NCBI GenBank assembly: GCA_947044405.1
Contig: CAMRHE010000028.1
Location: 7,331,001 to 7,395,000, forward strand
Source of the DNA: Leptodactylus fallax
Taxonomy: Eukaryota; Chordata; Amphibia; Anura; Leptodactylidae
Length of the DNA stretch: 64,000 nucleotides
Direction of reading: 5' to 3'
Below, piece by piece: positions 25,701 to 40,700 of this stretch. Both the position numbers and the translations under genes were made by a program. The notes below the pieces were generated by a model. That model was not told where the DNA came from and did no database searches. It worked only from the letters and a program-made list of their open reading frames with translations. The stretch's first letter is position 1; each line of letters starts with the position of its first letter.

Positions 25701-28700
25701 AGAGTCATCAGACGTCTCTCTAAGTAACTGCACAATTGTTGTATTTTTCACCAAAATGTTTGTTTTTTGTTTTTTTTTTTGCCCTCACAAACAGCTGTTA
25801 ATATTTCTTTCTCTAGGTTTGCCTCTCTGTTGTTTGGGTCCGCTGGAGAACCAGAACAACGGAGAGACGGACCACTAAAATAGCAGTAACACACAGAGGC
25901 CAGTGGACCCATTGACTATAATGGAGTTAATCAGGTGTCTGTGTTTTCAGGCGGACACTGACAGTCTCCAGTGCACAGATGTGAACTTGGCCTTACTTCT
26001 AGATTTGACTGACTTTATTTAAAGGCTTTGGCACTTTTGCTCTGATTTTTTTTTTTTTTTTTACGGTGGTGAGTGGCTTCCTAAATGCAAAATGTTCTAC
26101 CTTTCTATGTTCTACCTTTCTGCATCTGTAGAAACTAATCCTGGGTTCAAATCTGCGTCAGAGACTCTGTCGCAGTGACTGCCGAAAATTGTTGGATGAA
26201 AAAGTCCTGCAAGTCTGACTTTTTCGTCTGGCGGTATCGGGTTAAAAGAACGGACATCCGACTGATCCTATTTTTTTTTTTTTAAACTCGTTTTATTGAA
26301 AATTGCGTATCAGACAAAGGAAAAGAAATCAAAACAAATACATAACATGTTGCGCACCAAAAAACGAGAATTTCAATGTAAATTCACTCAACGCACCACA
26401 TCCCACCTCGCCAGGTCCTCGTCCCATCCGGACCATATAACGTAGACTCGGTACAGAAAGAATATAATCAGGACATGCGTAATACTGTATACATCAGTTA
26501 TCATGTACAAAACATGCAGTCAATAAGTCAAGGGTAACAACAAGGATACTCTCCAAAATGAGAGGTCGTGGATACTCCTGGTGTCTCGCACCCCTCACGG
26601 CATGAGTAAATTAATGGCAGAGCGCAATGAGGGAGCCGTATATTGGGTTACCGGAGAATTGCACCATGTTCCCCACACCTTATGGAATTTCTGAGGGCAC
26701 CCTCTCCCTTTATACACAATCTGGTTATAAGGAAGAACAGTATTAACAAGTTTCTTCCACTGAGATACTGATGGGGGTTTCGGAGCCATCCATCGCAGTG
26801 CGATAGCTTTCCTAGCATAAAATAAAGACTCCCTCAAAAGGATTCTAACATGGTGTTGCCATATTTCTTCATCTAATACGCCGAAAAGGCATATCTCTGG
26901 GGTTAATGGTATAGGTTTAGCCAGAACTTCCGCCAGGAGATCCACGACCCCTTTCCAAAAACATTGTATGATCGGACATTCCCAAATCATATGCCAAAAG
27001 TCTGCCTGTGGACAAAGACACCTAAGGCATCCGGGGTTGGGCAGACGTCCCATTTTGTATAGACGGGAAGGTGTCAAGTAACATTGGTGTAGAATATACG
27101 TTTGAATCAGTTTGTTGTTAGCTGAAGGTGACACATGTTGAGGAGATTCAAGGATATCTTGAAACATCTCATCTGTGAGAGTTGGGATATTTATGCTCCA
27201 TCGCGTCAAGGCCGGGGCGTCCAAAGTGGACACCTTGGCCTGTATCAGATGTGCATATAAAGTAGATATCAAACCCCCAGGGCCCTGTGAGCGAAGTATG
27301 CCGATAAGCGGATACTCAGACATATTGTCCAATCGATCCGGGAACTGAGAAGAAAGTGCATGTCTAATCTGTAGATATCTAAAAAACTGTGTTCTAGGGA
27401 TGCCATAGGAGGAGCTCAGCGAGTCAAACGTTTTAAAAACCCCTTGTATGTACAGGTCACTAAGAGAGGACACGCCATACTGCGACCAGGCCCGGGCGCC
27501 AGGCAGGGCAAATAACGTCGGCAGACCAGGGTTGTGCCAAAGCGGGGTCTCCGCAGGTATATCAGAATAAGTGGACACCTTTTTCGCCTGACGCCAGACC
27601 TGTCCCGCCAGGGCATGGATGGGCAACAATTTCCCCCTAAACAAGGCCGGGTGTTCCAACACCGGCCACAGATTATGCAGACCCAGGTGGTGAGCCAGAT
27701 GTGCCTCGGACCTCGGTAGGGGATCAGATGAGAGCCACTTCCTAATAAAACGGAGCTGTCCTGCTAGGTAGTAAAGAAACAGATCAGGGAGTGATGTGCC
27801 CCCGAGCTGCTTTGGTCGTTGTAGAGATGACAACCTAAGCTTAGATCTAGAGTTTCCCCATATAAAGGAGATAATGAGGGAGTCCATTTGTTTAAAAAAT
27901 CTAAGGGGCACGGACACAGCAGAATGGCTTATAGCATATAGACATTTGGGTAGTACTATCATTTTAACTAGGTTGATTCTACCAGCCACCGACAAAGGCA
28001 GTGTAGCCCAAAGATTAAACTTAACCCTAAAGTGCGAGATGAGCGGAAAGATGTTCTGTTCCAAAAAACACCTATGGTCCCTAGATATAAAGATGCCCAG
28101 ATATTTGCAGGTTGAGACTGTAGTCAATCCACATACCACATTCCCCTCAGCTACACTTGACGCACGGCCAATATGCATGTATGAGGACTTAGTCCAATTG
28201 GTCCGTAGGCCAGAATAATTACCAAATTCATCAATTATAGCCATGGCTCTGGGCAGAGACCGGGAGGGGTCGCTCATAAACAGGAGTAAGTCATCGGCAT
28301 ATAGTGCTGTTCTCTCCTCCCGGGTGCCTATCACTATGCCTTTATATATGGGGTCATTCCGAAGCAGTATTGCCAAGGGTTCCACCGCCAGAGCAAACAG
28401 TAGCGGTGACAATGGACATCCTTGTCTTGTACCCCTACCCAAAGGAAAGTAGGAAGACAACGCGCCATTAATGGACAGTGCCGCTCTAGGGGAACAGTAT
28501 AGAAGGGAAATCCAGGTAACAAACCCCTCTCCAAATCCGTATCCTCGCAACACCTGCAATAGAAAAGGCCACTCGACAGAGTCGAACGCCTTTGTTGCAT
28601 CTAAAGAAGCCATCGCCCAGTCATGTGAGGATGATGCCCCAATCTGAGTTATCACCTGAGCCCTTCTAAGATTATCCGATGTGGATTTTCCAGGCATAAA

Positions 28701-31700
28701 GCCTGTCTGATCCGGATGGACAAGGTCGAGAACAACAGAATTTAGCCTTTTCGCCAACATTTTAGTAAGGAGTTTATAATCTATATTAAGCAGTGATATA
28801 GACCTATATGAGCCACAGTCCAGCGGATCCTTGTCAGGCTTAAGTAACAGGATAATGGTGGCGTCATAAAAGGACTCCGGGAGACTGGGACCCACAAAGG
28901 CAGCGTTATAACAGTCAAGCAACACCGGGAGAAGCAGGCCCCCATACTGGGCATAAACCTCCACCGGGATGCCGTCCGGACCCGGCGATTTGCCCCTTGC
29001 CATATCTGCCAGGGCACCCGATAGCTCCTCTAGCGTAAAAGGGGAATCTAAAAATTCACGTTGGTCTTCTGACAATGTAGGAAGGGGGATCAAGCCCAAA
29101 TAGGTGGCAAGCTCTCCGTCAGTGACTCTAAGCTTGGAGAGGTATAACTCACTGTAATACCTATAAAATCTGTCACTAATGGCCAAGCTATTGGACAGTA
29201 CCTCCCCCGTCTCTGAATGCACTCGTAGTATGGCAGGTGAGGCTGTGTTTTGATGTATTAGTTGAGCTAGAAAGCTGCTTGACTGATTACCGAGTTCGTA
29301 AAACTTCTGTTTGCTAAAAAACATAGACCTACGTGCCTTGTCATGCAGTATATGCAGATATTGTCTACCCATCTGCAACCATTGAGACCTAGCCTCATCA
29401 GTTGGATTAGCAACGTATGCGGCTTCGAGCGAGGCACACTGGGTCGCCAAGGTGGTCTCCAACAGCGAGGATTCCCTCTTTACAAAGGAAATGGAGGACT
29501 TAATACAACCCCTAAGATATGCCTTCATAGTTTCCCATAAGAGGAGCGGAGAAGTGTTTGGGGAATTAATGGTCAAAAACGTCTGAAGTTGATCAGGTAT
29601 TCGATCATGTGGTACAAATAGTTTCAACCAAAATGGGTGGATTCGCCAACCCTGTCGTGGCTTAGCAGCCGTACTACTATTTAATTGGACCAACAACGGG
29701 GAATGATCAGACACTGCCCTGGGTAAATAGGATATGGTCTGCAACAAAGAATATGCTTTAGTATTTCCAAAAGCATGGTCAATCCTGGACAGAGTATGTC
29801 TGTTGGCAGAGTGACAGGAAAAGGTGCGGGCCTCCGGAAACCGGACCCGCCACAAATCCAACCACCCCAATTCACGGATCACTCCGGCCATTGTAGTAGG
29901 GCGAGGCAGAGAGGGGGAACCTGGCTCCGCGGAGAACCGATCCAATGCCGACTGATCCTATTTTAGCAGCCTGTGTGCCAGTTTTTTGTGAAACCATGAA
30001 ATATTCTGTTTTTTGTCTCGATATTTGCTTTGATAGTGGTTGCATGAGACTAGAAAATAGGTGCATTTTTATATTTGTTTTTATTTTTTCAGGATTTGCT
30101 CCACTCTTGTCCATGACCTCTGCCTGGTATAGCAGCTCAATTTCTAGCTGGTGAGGCTGAACTACAATGCCAAGCATAACCCATTGACAGGAGTGGAGCA
30201 AATGGAATATAGCATTGAAAACATTTCCTGGTTCTTTTCCGATGATATCACAGGAGTGCGATTACCCCGACAGGGAGATTTTATGCTGCCATCTTGTCAC
30301 TGCACAGACATCCTCTACTTAGCGTTATCTAGGTGTCTGCTAAGTCCTTAAGAAGCACCTTGTCTGCCCCTGTTGTTTTATCATTTATCATTTAGTTTTA
30401 CAGCACATTTCATTAACTTTCCTACAAGGTCCGAACAGGCGATTTGATGTGAGCTGTAATTGGAAAATTGTAGTCAATTTTGAGCTATTGGAAAGGGATT
30501 GATATCAGGTGAAGGACATATCTAGAAAAAGTGCAAAGTCCTGACACCTGAGATAGAGTGTCCTGATCATTAAATATCTCCTTACTTACATTCTCTCCTC
30601 ATATAGCCATATAAACATCATATAACCCTATACATCACAGAGCTCAGCTTCTCTCCCTATATCATATAACCCTATATCATATAACCCTATATATCACACA
30701 GCTCAGCTTCTCTCCCTCTATCATATAACCCTATATATCACACAGCTCAGCTTCTCTCCTCTATCATATAACCCTATATATCACAGAGCTCAGCTTCTCT
30801 CCTCTATCATATAACCCTATATATCACAGAGCTCAGCTTCTCTCTTCTATCATATAACCCTATATATCACAGAGCTCAGCTTCTCTCCTCTATCATATAA
30901 CCCTATATATCACACAGCTCAGCTTCTCTCCTCTATCATATAACCTATATATCACAGAGCTCAGCTTCTCCCCTCTATCATATAACCTATATATCACAGA
31001 GCTCAGCTTCTCTCCTCTATCATATATCCTATATATCACAGAGCTCAGCTTCTCTCCCTCTATCATATAACCCTATATATCACAGAGCTCAGCTTCTCTC
31101 CCTCTATCATATAACCCTATATATCACAGAGCTCAGCTTCTCTCCTCTATCATATAACCTATATATCCCAGAGCTCCGCTTCTCTCTTCTATCATATAAC
31201 CCTATGTATCACAGAGCTCAGCTTCTCTCCCTCTATCATATAACCCTATATATCACAGAGCTCAGCTTCTCTCCTCTATCATATAACCTATATATCACAG
31301 AGCTCAGCTTCTCTCCTCTATCATATACCTGTAACCCTATATATCACAGAGCTCAGCTTCTCTCCTCTATCATATAACCCTATATATCACAGAGCTCAGC
31401 TTCTCTCCTCTATCATATAACCTATATATCACAGAGCTCAGCTTCTCTCCTCTATCATATAACCTATATATCACAGAGCTCAGCTTCTCTCCTCTATCAT
31501 ATAACCCTATATATCACAGAGCTCAGCTTCTCTCCTCTATCATATAACCTATATATCACAGAGCTCAGCTTCTCTCCTCTATCATATAACCTATATATCC
31601 CAGAGCTCAGCTTCTCTCTTCTATCATATAACCCTATGTATCACAGAGCTCAGCTTCTCTCCCTCTATCATATAACCCTATGTATCACAGAGCTCAGATT

Positions 31701-34700
31701 CTCTCCCTCTATCATATAACCCTATATATCACAGAGCTCAGCTTCTCTCCCTCTATCATATACCCTATATATCACAGAGCTCAGCTTCTCTCCCTCTATC
31801 ATATAACCCTATATATCACAGAGCTCAGCTTCTCTCCTCTATCATATAACCTATATATCACAGAGCTCAGCTTCTCTCTTCTATCATATAACCCTATATA
31901 TCACAGAGCTCAGCTTCTCTCCTCTATCATATAACCCTATATATCACAGGGCTCAGCTTCTCTCCTCTATCATATAACCCTATATATCACAGAGCTCAGC
32001 TTCTCTCCCTCTATCATATAACCCTATATATCACAGAGCTCAGCTTCTCTCCTCTATCATATAACCTATATATCACAGAGCTCAGCTTCTCTCTTCTATC
32101 ATATAACCCTATATATCACAGAGCTCAGCTTCTCTCCTCTATCATATAACCCTATATATCACAGAGCTCAGCTTCTCTCCTCTATCATATAACCCTATAT
32201 ATCACAGAGCTCAGCTTCTCTCCTCTATCATATAACCTATATATCACAGAGCTCAGCTTCTCTCCTCTATCATATAACCTATATATCACAGAGCTCAGCT
32301 TCTCTCCTCTATCATATAACCCTATATATCACAGAGCTCAGCTTCTCTCCTCTATCATATAACCTATATATCACAGAGCTCAGCTTCTCTCCTCTATCAT
32401 ATAACCTATATATCCCAGAGCTCAGCTTCTCTCTTCTATCATATAACCCTATGTATCACAGAGCTCAGCTTCTCTCCCTCTATCATATAACCCTATGTAT
32501 CACAGAGCTCAGATTCTCTCCCTCTATCATATAACCCTATATATCACAGAGCTCAGCTTCTCTCCTCTATCATATAACCTATATATCACAGAGCTCAGCT
32601 TCTCTCTTCTATCATATAACCCTATATATCACAGAGCTCAGCTTCTCTCCTCTATCATATAACCCTATATATCACAGAGCTCAGCTTCTCTCCTCTATCA
32701 TATAACCCTATATATCACAGGGCTCAGCTTCTCTCCTCTATCATATAACCCTATATATCACAGAGCTCAGCTTCTCTCCTCTATCATATAACCTATATAT
32801 CACAGAGCTCAGCTTCTCTCCTCTATCATATAACCCTATATATCACAGAGCTCAGCTTCTCTCTTCTATCATATAACCCTATATATCACAGAGCTCAGCT
32901 TCTCTCCTCTACCATATAACCTATATATCACAGAGCTCAGCTTCTCTCCTCTATCATATAACCCTATATATCACAGAGCTCAGCTTCTCTCCTCTATCAT
33001 ATAACCCTATATATCACAGAGCTCAGCTTCTCTCCTCTATCATATAACCCTATATATCACAGAGCTCAGCTTCTCTCCTCTATCATATAACCTATATATC
33101 ACAGAGCTCAGCTTCTCTCCTCTATCATATAACCCTATATATCCCCTCCCCCAGTGATCAGCTGTAGCCTTTGATGTTAATTTCCCCTGTGAATACCCAC
33201 ATTTTTGTGTTTTAACCCTTACTTGTGAACTGCTTGGTAGATGATAATTACTATGTGTGACTATTCCTAAACCAGCTTCAGTCGCACACACCGAGAGAAC
33301 AGCGCCACCTATTGGTTTAATTATGAGTAATAGAACAATATTTAATAACATTTAATAAAAAGCAAGACTTTGTCTGTGTGCGGTAGATTTGGCGTTGCAT
33401 CTGTGATCACGAAAACGAAGCTTAAACCGGATATTTCCTGTATCTCCCAGACTTTATCTGTTCCGGAGATCGGGCTCCTTGCAGCATAGCAGTCCCTTAC
33501 TGTATATAGTAACAGAAAGTGAAGCCACCAGAAGGCTGGGAATCTAGTATTATAGATCGGTACGATGCAAGGACTATAACAAACCATCTCTAAGACTGAA
33601 TATACACAGCTCTGATTTAAAAAAAAAAAAAAAAAGAGAAAATTTACATTAATGAATGACTTCAAGAGAATGTGTCGCCATATTTTATTTTTTATTACTA
33701 CCAGCTATGAAATCATTTTTTTTTCCCCCTAAACTGTTTGTCTTTTGATTGTAGATTTTTTTTTTTTTTAAATATTATTTCCTGTCCATGATTATGGGGG
33801 TGGCCATATTGCCAGAGCTTCTCCTCTGCTCTGTTAACAGCATTTTGTGATATGCTTTACAGCAATGTCATGGCCATAGACAGCAATAGTCTGGAGCCGA
33901 CTCATTGAGGTCTATGGGAGAGTTTTCTAGACATGCTCTGTGCAGGCATGGAGGAGGAAATAAGCTGTGACATCATCTATTGTTAGTAGTGATGTAATGA
34001 TGGCTCAGTGGTGTTATCTATAGAGGTGTTATCTTCAAGTGTAAGCCTGTCTGTGATGTGCATGAGTTGACTGCTACAAAGCAAACCCCTACAGAATTGA
34101 GAAATGTCAATATATTATTAGGCTCAGTGGCCTGAGTGAAATTTGCAGATAATAGAAATACAGCGTTACTGAAATACCGCTAGTTTAAAAAAATAAATAA
34201 ATAATCATCAAACCTTAAAAGAATGTTTAACACAAAAATAAACACTATAATCAGAAATTGCCCAATCAACTAAATGACACATCCCTGCGCTTAATTCCTT
34301 AATCTTCTCCTCTCTTTTGGTCCGATTTTGTTCCATATTGAAATTAAGACTGCTCAGCCGTCTCCTCCTCCTCCATCTCCATCCTCCTCCTCCTCCATCT
34401 CCATCCTCCTCCATCTCCATCATCATCCTCCTCCTCCTCCAGCTCCATCATCATCCTCCTCCATCTCCATCATCATCCTCCTCCTCCTCCTCCATCTCCA
34501 TCATCATCATCCTCCTCCTCCTCCTCCACTGGCTAGAGTAGGAAGTCACGCCCCCTATGTTATACCCCACCCCCTTAGCCAGCCAATAACCTAAGATGGA
34601 GCTGATCAGCAGGAGTTTGACCTCTTGTTCTACTAGACTGTTTGTGTCTGGGTCGTACAGAAGATGCCGCGGACTGACAAGTGGGGAGGGTCAACAATAT

Positions 34701-37700
34701 GTCGTGTTTACTTTTTATCATTCGTTTCTACAATTAGTGTCCCTTTTAAGTATAATTTATTTTCATGATTTATGGTAATGGACGCTTGTTATGCCTGGGG
34801 GTGCTGGCTCCTCCAGAGATAGATAGATAGACAGATATATTATATTAGCTTCTCCCCACACACACGTATATATCTGTCTTGGCCATGTCTACTGCTCAAT
34901 CTTCCCTCTATAGCCTTCCCTCCTATTAATCCCATTGCGTTCTATAATTAATCCTGACACAGCAGAGTTGTATGACACTGCAGTAAGGTATGTGTGTGCG
35001 TTGTACCTGTTGGTTGACTCCAGCTGGCACTAGCGGCGGGTATGTTGCTTTATTACTTTCTCAGAATACTTCAGTCTGTATGCCAGGAGCTGTCATGTAC
35101 TGCTATCACGTTCCGACAAGATGCTGGCGACCATACAGGTAACAAAGTCGGGTCCAGAATCCGTCTTGGCTGCTGTACACACTGCGCTATGGCTTTGATC
35201 TACTGTGTGCTGTTTGTTGGGCCTATCGATCTGCCGGTGGCTCCGTGCCTTGCTGGGCTTTTTTTAGGAAGCCGTCCTCGTTCATGTTCTTCAGTCGTAA
35301 TATAATTAGAACGGAATAGATTTTTGATATTCGCCACTGTGAGCGGTTTGCTGGTGTGTCTAATAGAACTATACGTTTTGTGTGTGGATGTAATTTATTT
35401 ACCCCCGTTTAATATTAAGTGATGTCAGAAGTGCCCGGCGGTGTAATTTTCTTTCAGGGTGCCCCCATCTACTTAATAAATTGTCTGGTCAGAAAGGAGC
35501 TTGTGTGCGAATTGTCCTTCTGACCCTCGTGTAATGGAGTTACTTGTATAATTTATCTCCAAAAACCATTTAATGGGCCAATAACAGCAACGGAAAAAAA
35601 TAACCTTTTAAAAAAAAAAAAGAAGAAGAAGAAATCCTGTAATAGAAGGAAAATCAGGGCTAAAAATGTTACTCGGCTGTCTGATTTATTGCTGTTACTA
35701 GGGTGTTGACAAGATGGCGGCCAGGTCAGCTCCCACGGGGTTTATTAGTCATTGTTCACGGCCTCAGCGATCACTAGTCTTCCATGTTTGGTTGTGATCT
35801 TGTCTGCTGTATCTCAGACAGACATTCGGGAGGTTTAGATTATAGGGACAAACCTCGCTGACCAGAGGGACCTTACAACAGCACCTTCCAGGACCTTCAT
35901 CTCTTAGGGTGCCTCACATCAACATCCCATTGATCTCAATGAGAAAAATGTAATGCTCTTTTTCCCCTGTGATGGCGCTGTACAGGATTTGACCACTTGT
36001 TTCTGGGTTCAGGTTAGAACTGATCGTTGAGACTGCCGAATATTGTGTAGATACCTATCAAAACAGCCCTGACCCATTGAGACATGGACTCCTCAGGACC
36101 TGTGAAGGTGTCCTGGAGTATCTGGCACCGACATGTTAGCAGCAGATCCTTAAAGGGGTTGTCCCTTTATGGACGCTTATCCCCTATCCACAGGACAGAG
36201 GATAAGTATCCGATTGCCGGGTTCCCCAGTGATCAGGAGGACAGGGGGCCATTCACTGCTATGGGGCTGCCCGGACTGTAATCTCAGGCAGTGCCCACAG
36301 CCCTATAGAACTGAATGGTGTGTCGGTCACACAAGTGCGCTGGTGCTCCATTCACAAAGAGGCCTTAGGAAGACTTTAGGTCCTCCGTCTTCTTGATCAT
36401 TGGGGGGCCCTGGTAATCAGACCCCCAGCGATTGGGCACTTATTCCCTGTACTGTGGATAGGGGATGTGTCCATAACTTGAACAACCCCTGTCCTGTCCT
36501 GTCCTGTAAGTTCCTAAGTGCGGACTCCATGGATTTCATCCCACAGAGCTCGATCAGATTAACATCTAGGTAAAATGGAGTGGTCACCGTCACAATTTGA
36601 CCTTTATCTCCTAAGTTGCTCAGATCCTTATAATTGGCCTTTTTGACTGTTTCAATGTCAGAATCGGAAAGTTCCCCTTGACATGCGCTGCAGTCACCAA
36701 ATATCCAGCATTCGTCACTTCGCCTGTCAGTGTTTTGACTAATTGGGGTACGAGGTAATGGATTTTTTTTTTCCTTTTTTATCCTTATTTTTTGTGATTT
36801 TTATAACTTATTTTATGAGTGCTCAGAAATGTGTTCAGTAGAAGGAGCCGTATTAAACAGGCTTTCGTTTTCCATGGTGGCGATTTGTCCACATGAGGTT
36901 CCGAAAGTCAGTGGATGCTGGAATTTTTTAGGGGATTTTCAACTTGCTTGTTCACCAGTAAGCCCAGATCCCGATACTACAATGTATTATGTCTTCTTAT
37001 CACATGGGTGAGTGGCAATGTTTTACCCATGTGTGGAATGAGCCATGGTGGAACACTTCAAGGCTCTGGTCACACGTTGCAGAAAAGGGGGGGTATAAAG
37101 AGACGTTTAAGAGCTTCCTTTATATTTCCCATTCCTGCTGAGTTCACTCTTGACAAAATCTGCAACCAAAAAAAAGGAGCATTTCTGCATTGTGTGGCCT
37201 TGGCCTAAGTCCGATTCAGCCTTGCGCTGTGTGCTCTGCCCTGATCCATCTAGTTGGTGACTGTCGGTCGTCTCCCATACTGTTAGATCTTGTCCAGGCA
37301 TGTTACTGCTCTGACATTTTGCCTCCCCCTCTTAGCACTTCCTGGCAGTCAGTCGCAGAGAACTTTTCTCACCCGTACCTCTCATCATTTGGATCATCTT
37401 GAGTTGCTTGATTGAATCTTTGCTGAAATAAATGTATTTTCTTGTTATTTCAGGGAGTTTGCTTGGCGCGATCCGGAACTACCTGAGGTCATTCATATGC
37501 TCCAGCATCACTTCCCTTCAGTGCAAGCGAATGCAGCAGCTTACCTGCAACATCTCTGCTTTGGGGACCATAAAATTAAAATTGAGGTAAGATATTACTT
37601 GTACGCACAGTATACTGCCTCCTTAGTACCCACACGCACACAGTATGCTGCCTCCTTAGTACCCACACGCACAGTATGCTGCTCCCTTAGCACTTACACG

Positions 37701-40700
37701 TGCAGTATACTACCCCCTTAGTACCCACACGTACAGTATACTGCCCCCTTAGCATCTACACGAACAGTATACTGCCCCCTTTGTACCCACATGTGCAGCA
37801 TACTGCCTCCTTAGTACCCACACAGACAGCATACTGCCCCCTTAGTACCCACACAAGCAACATACTGCCCCCTTAGTACCCACAAACACAGAGTATACTG
37901 CCCCCTATGTACACACACGTGCAGTATACTGCCCCCTATGTACGCACACGTGCAGTATACTGCCCCCTATGTACGCACACGTGCAGTATACTGCCCCCTA
38001 TGTACACACACGCACAGCATACTGCCCCCTATGTACGCACACGGGCAGTATACTGCCCCCTTAGTGATCCGCTTGTTGGTTTGTAGAGGAGCAGAATAGC
38101 GGCATCTGAACTAATATGGCCCATTAGCTATTGAAATGTTTCAGTAGGTAGCTGCCAATGTAACGGCCCCTGATCTCTGGGGTCCCATGCAATGGCTTGG
38201 GTTACATGGTGGGTACGTCTGCCTGTTGTGGTCACATAGACGTCCATGCCAGCAAATTGAACCTAAACCAGAGGGGTCCACCACAGCGGGCAACATGCCG
38301 ACAGATCTTATTATGGCTTTATTTTTAATAGAATGTAAGTTCTCAAGAATGGAGTTTTCCTTTAAGACAGACATAAACTTTCTGGCAACTTAATATTCAT
38401 ATCCTTAGAAGTAAGTGATGAGTATCGGATTCTAGAGCGGCCATACAGCTCCATCCTCATGAATAAGCTTTACAAAACGTCCATGATCCGATGAACTGAG
38501 ACTACAGTTTACTTGATGGCCTGCTGCAAATAATCTTTTTTCCAATAGTTGTCAGTCACGCGTTCGCATCCAGGGGCTTTGTTTTCAGATCAGTGACCCG
38601 ACGGCTGACAACAGTGACCAATCGTCACAAAAACAGCGGCTTTTAAGACAAGCCAAGAAAACCTCTGCACAATCCATCTGAAACCACCTGCATCAATAAA
38701 TAACAAAGCCTTTCCCTATAGCAATAATTGCGTTTTAAACTCTGCCGAAATTATAGCAATCTGTTGTCTGTCATAAAATACGCGCCACGTTCAGGCGGCA
38801 GGAGCAGAACGCTGTTATTTCGGTAGAACCATCTCATCTCTTTCACTTGCACTTCACTTGAATTCAGGATTTACACCATCATCCAGACTGGTTGTATAAT
38901 AACCTGCGTACTCTGAGTGCCGCGGACCAGCGCTCGACGCACTTATTTCTATTCAAGGCTATAGAAAGATTTTTCTACTGATTTTTAGTTATTTTTTTTT
39001 CTCCCCTGCTAAGTGGCATTTAGAGTTGCTCTAAGTTGTGTCTAAAACCTCATTTCGAATCCAATGAATACCATAAGACATTTTCCGTCCTGAGTACTGA
39101 TCACCCCAGCATAGATGACATAGGGACCCTGTACAAGAGCATTATAAGGGCCCCTTGCTGTAAAATATCTTAAAATAAAGCACCCCCTTATGCTTGCTTA
39201 AAGTTGGCCAAACACCTTCAATAGCTCTAGGCTGAAAGTTCATTTGACCAGTGGCTATTCCTCCAAATTTCTCTATACACATGCACACTCGGTTTGGCCA
39301 AGTATGCATGTGTTCTCTAAGGGGAGAGGGGAGTAAGCAGTCGCAAAACACCTCTGTCAATTACTTCTCTTCCCTGAGAACAAAATTAGTAGGCTGCTCT
39401 AATGGTATCAGTGGCCCCCACTACCTTTGGGGCCCCTGAGGCGCACATATGGTATGTAGACTCCTGCCACTGCTATGACCCCCACAATCCATAGTAGTTT
39501 CCAGTTCCTTTTTGTGTTTCTTTTAATTTTTTTTATTGTAGTTTCCTTACTCCCTTCTTCTCTGTAAGGCGACATTCTCACAAGGACTTTGGTGCATCAC
39601 TAAACTCCTATTAAGTCCAGTGGATATCACTGACAGACGCCGCTTATTTCTATCCTGGTCTAGCTTTCAGACCTGAAACCACGACGGGCACACGTTACTG
39701 ACTTCTGACTAAAACTTATGTAAGCAGATGAACAGAGGGGTGGACAGAACTGGGGTCACCAGGTTTGGGTCCCTGAACCCTAGCAGAAAAGAGATGCTGC
39801 TGCTTTAGGGAGGGCTCAAACCTAGTGACAAGTTCCCTTTAAGCACTAAGCACTGACATCAGTAGTACATTAGATTGTTCATTGCTAAAATTTAAAATTT
39901 TTATTGTTTGTCTTAATTATTTTTTTTTTTTTAACCTCTCCACGCCAGGTGTGTCGACTCGGAGGAATAAAACATCTGGTCGATCTTCTGGATCATAAGG
40001 TTTTGGAGGTTCAGAAAAATGCATGTGGCGCTTTGAGGAATTTAGTATATGGCAAATCTACTGATGAAAACAAGATAGCGGTGAAGAACGCCGGAGGAAT
40101 CCCCGCACTGCTTAGACTACTGAGAAAAACCAATGACCAAGAAACAAGAGAACTTGTAACCGGTGAGTGGACGCCATGTATAAAATATCCAAGGAAGGGC
40201 AATGAAATAAATAGCACAAAATATCTGCACACTTTGACGATTCGGAGATAGAATTGTACTTATCATCTGTCTAATTTGTATGGCCAGCTTTGGGGTATGT
40301 TCACACAGTTTTTTTTTCCTCAAGGATTTGGGGCTTTTTCCATGCCTAAAACTCTAAGAAGTCTCTCATTGTCTTCAGAGGGACTGAACGTCGCCCTCTG
40401 TTCAGTAGGGACAGGTGAAAAGTCAGGTATTGATGTGAAATCTGCAGCGTTGTTTCAGTCCGGTTAAATGGGAGGCTGAAAAGTCATGTAAAAAAATCAC
40501 ATAAAATAATCTTGCACTTTATTTAGAAATTTTGCTGTGTTCTGTCTAAAAGCCTCTAAAATTGATGACACCAGGTGTCTCCTCCTTCCTAATTTGCTGT
40601 TCACGCTGTTATTATGCAAAGTCCATCTTCAGGAACCAACAAGCTCAGGGGGGAGGGACAGGTCTCTCTTCGTAGCCTCTGCATGTCTACACACAGCTTC

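Larger units (their letters stand above)
25138..37453 (+). other. PKP4 intron 5
   Basis: 12316 bases with GT-AG ends. Contains an inverted-repeat element (25345-25586), an antisense L1-type LINE (26275-29947), a 43-bp satellite (30612-33142), a CCT/CCATCT simple repeat (34362-34530) and a MITE (36154-36490). 33150-34300 and 34800-36100 hold no gene that I can support. Confidence 0.85.

Noticed and set aside
27416..29875. Short + and - strand open frames over the LINE
   Set aside because: Shadows of the long reverse-transcriptase frame on the - strand.
34208..34594. Low-complexity frames on both strands
   Set aside because: Produced by the CCT/CCATCT simple repeat.
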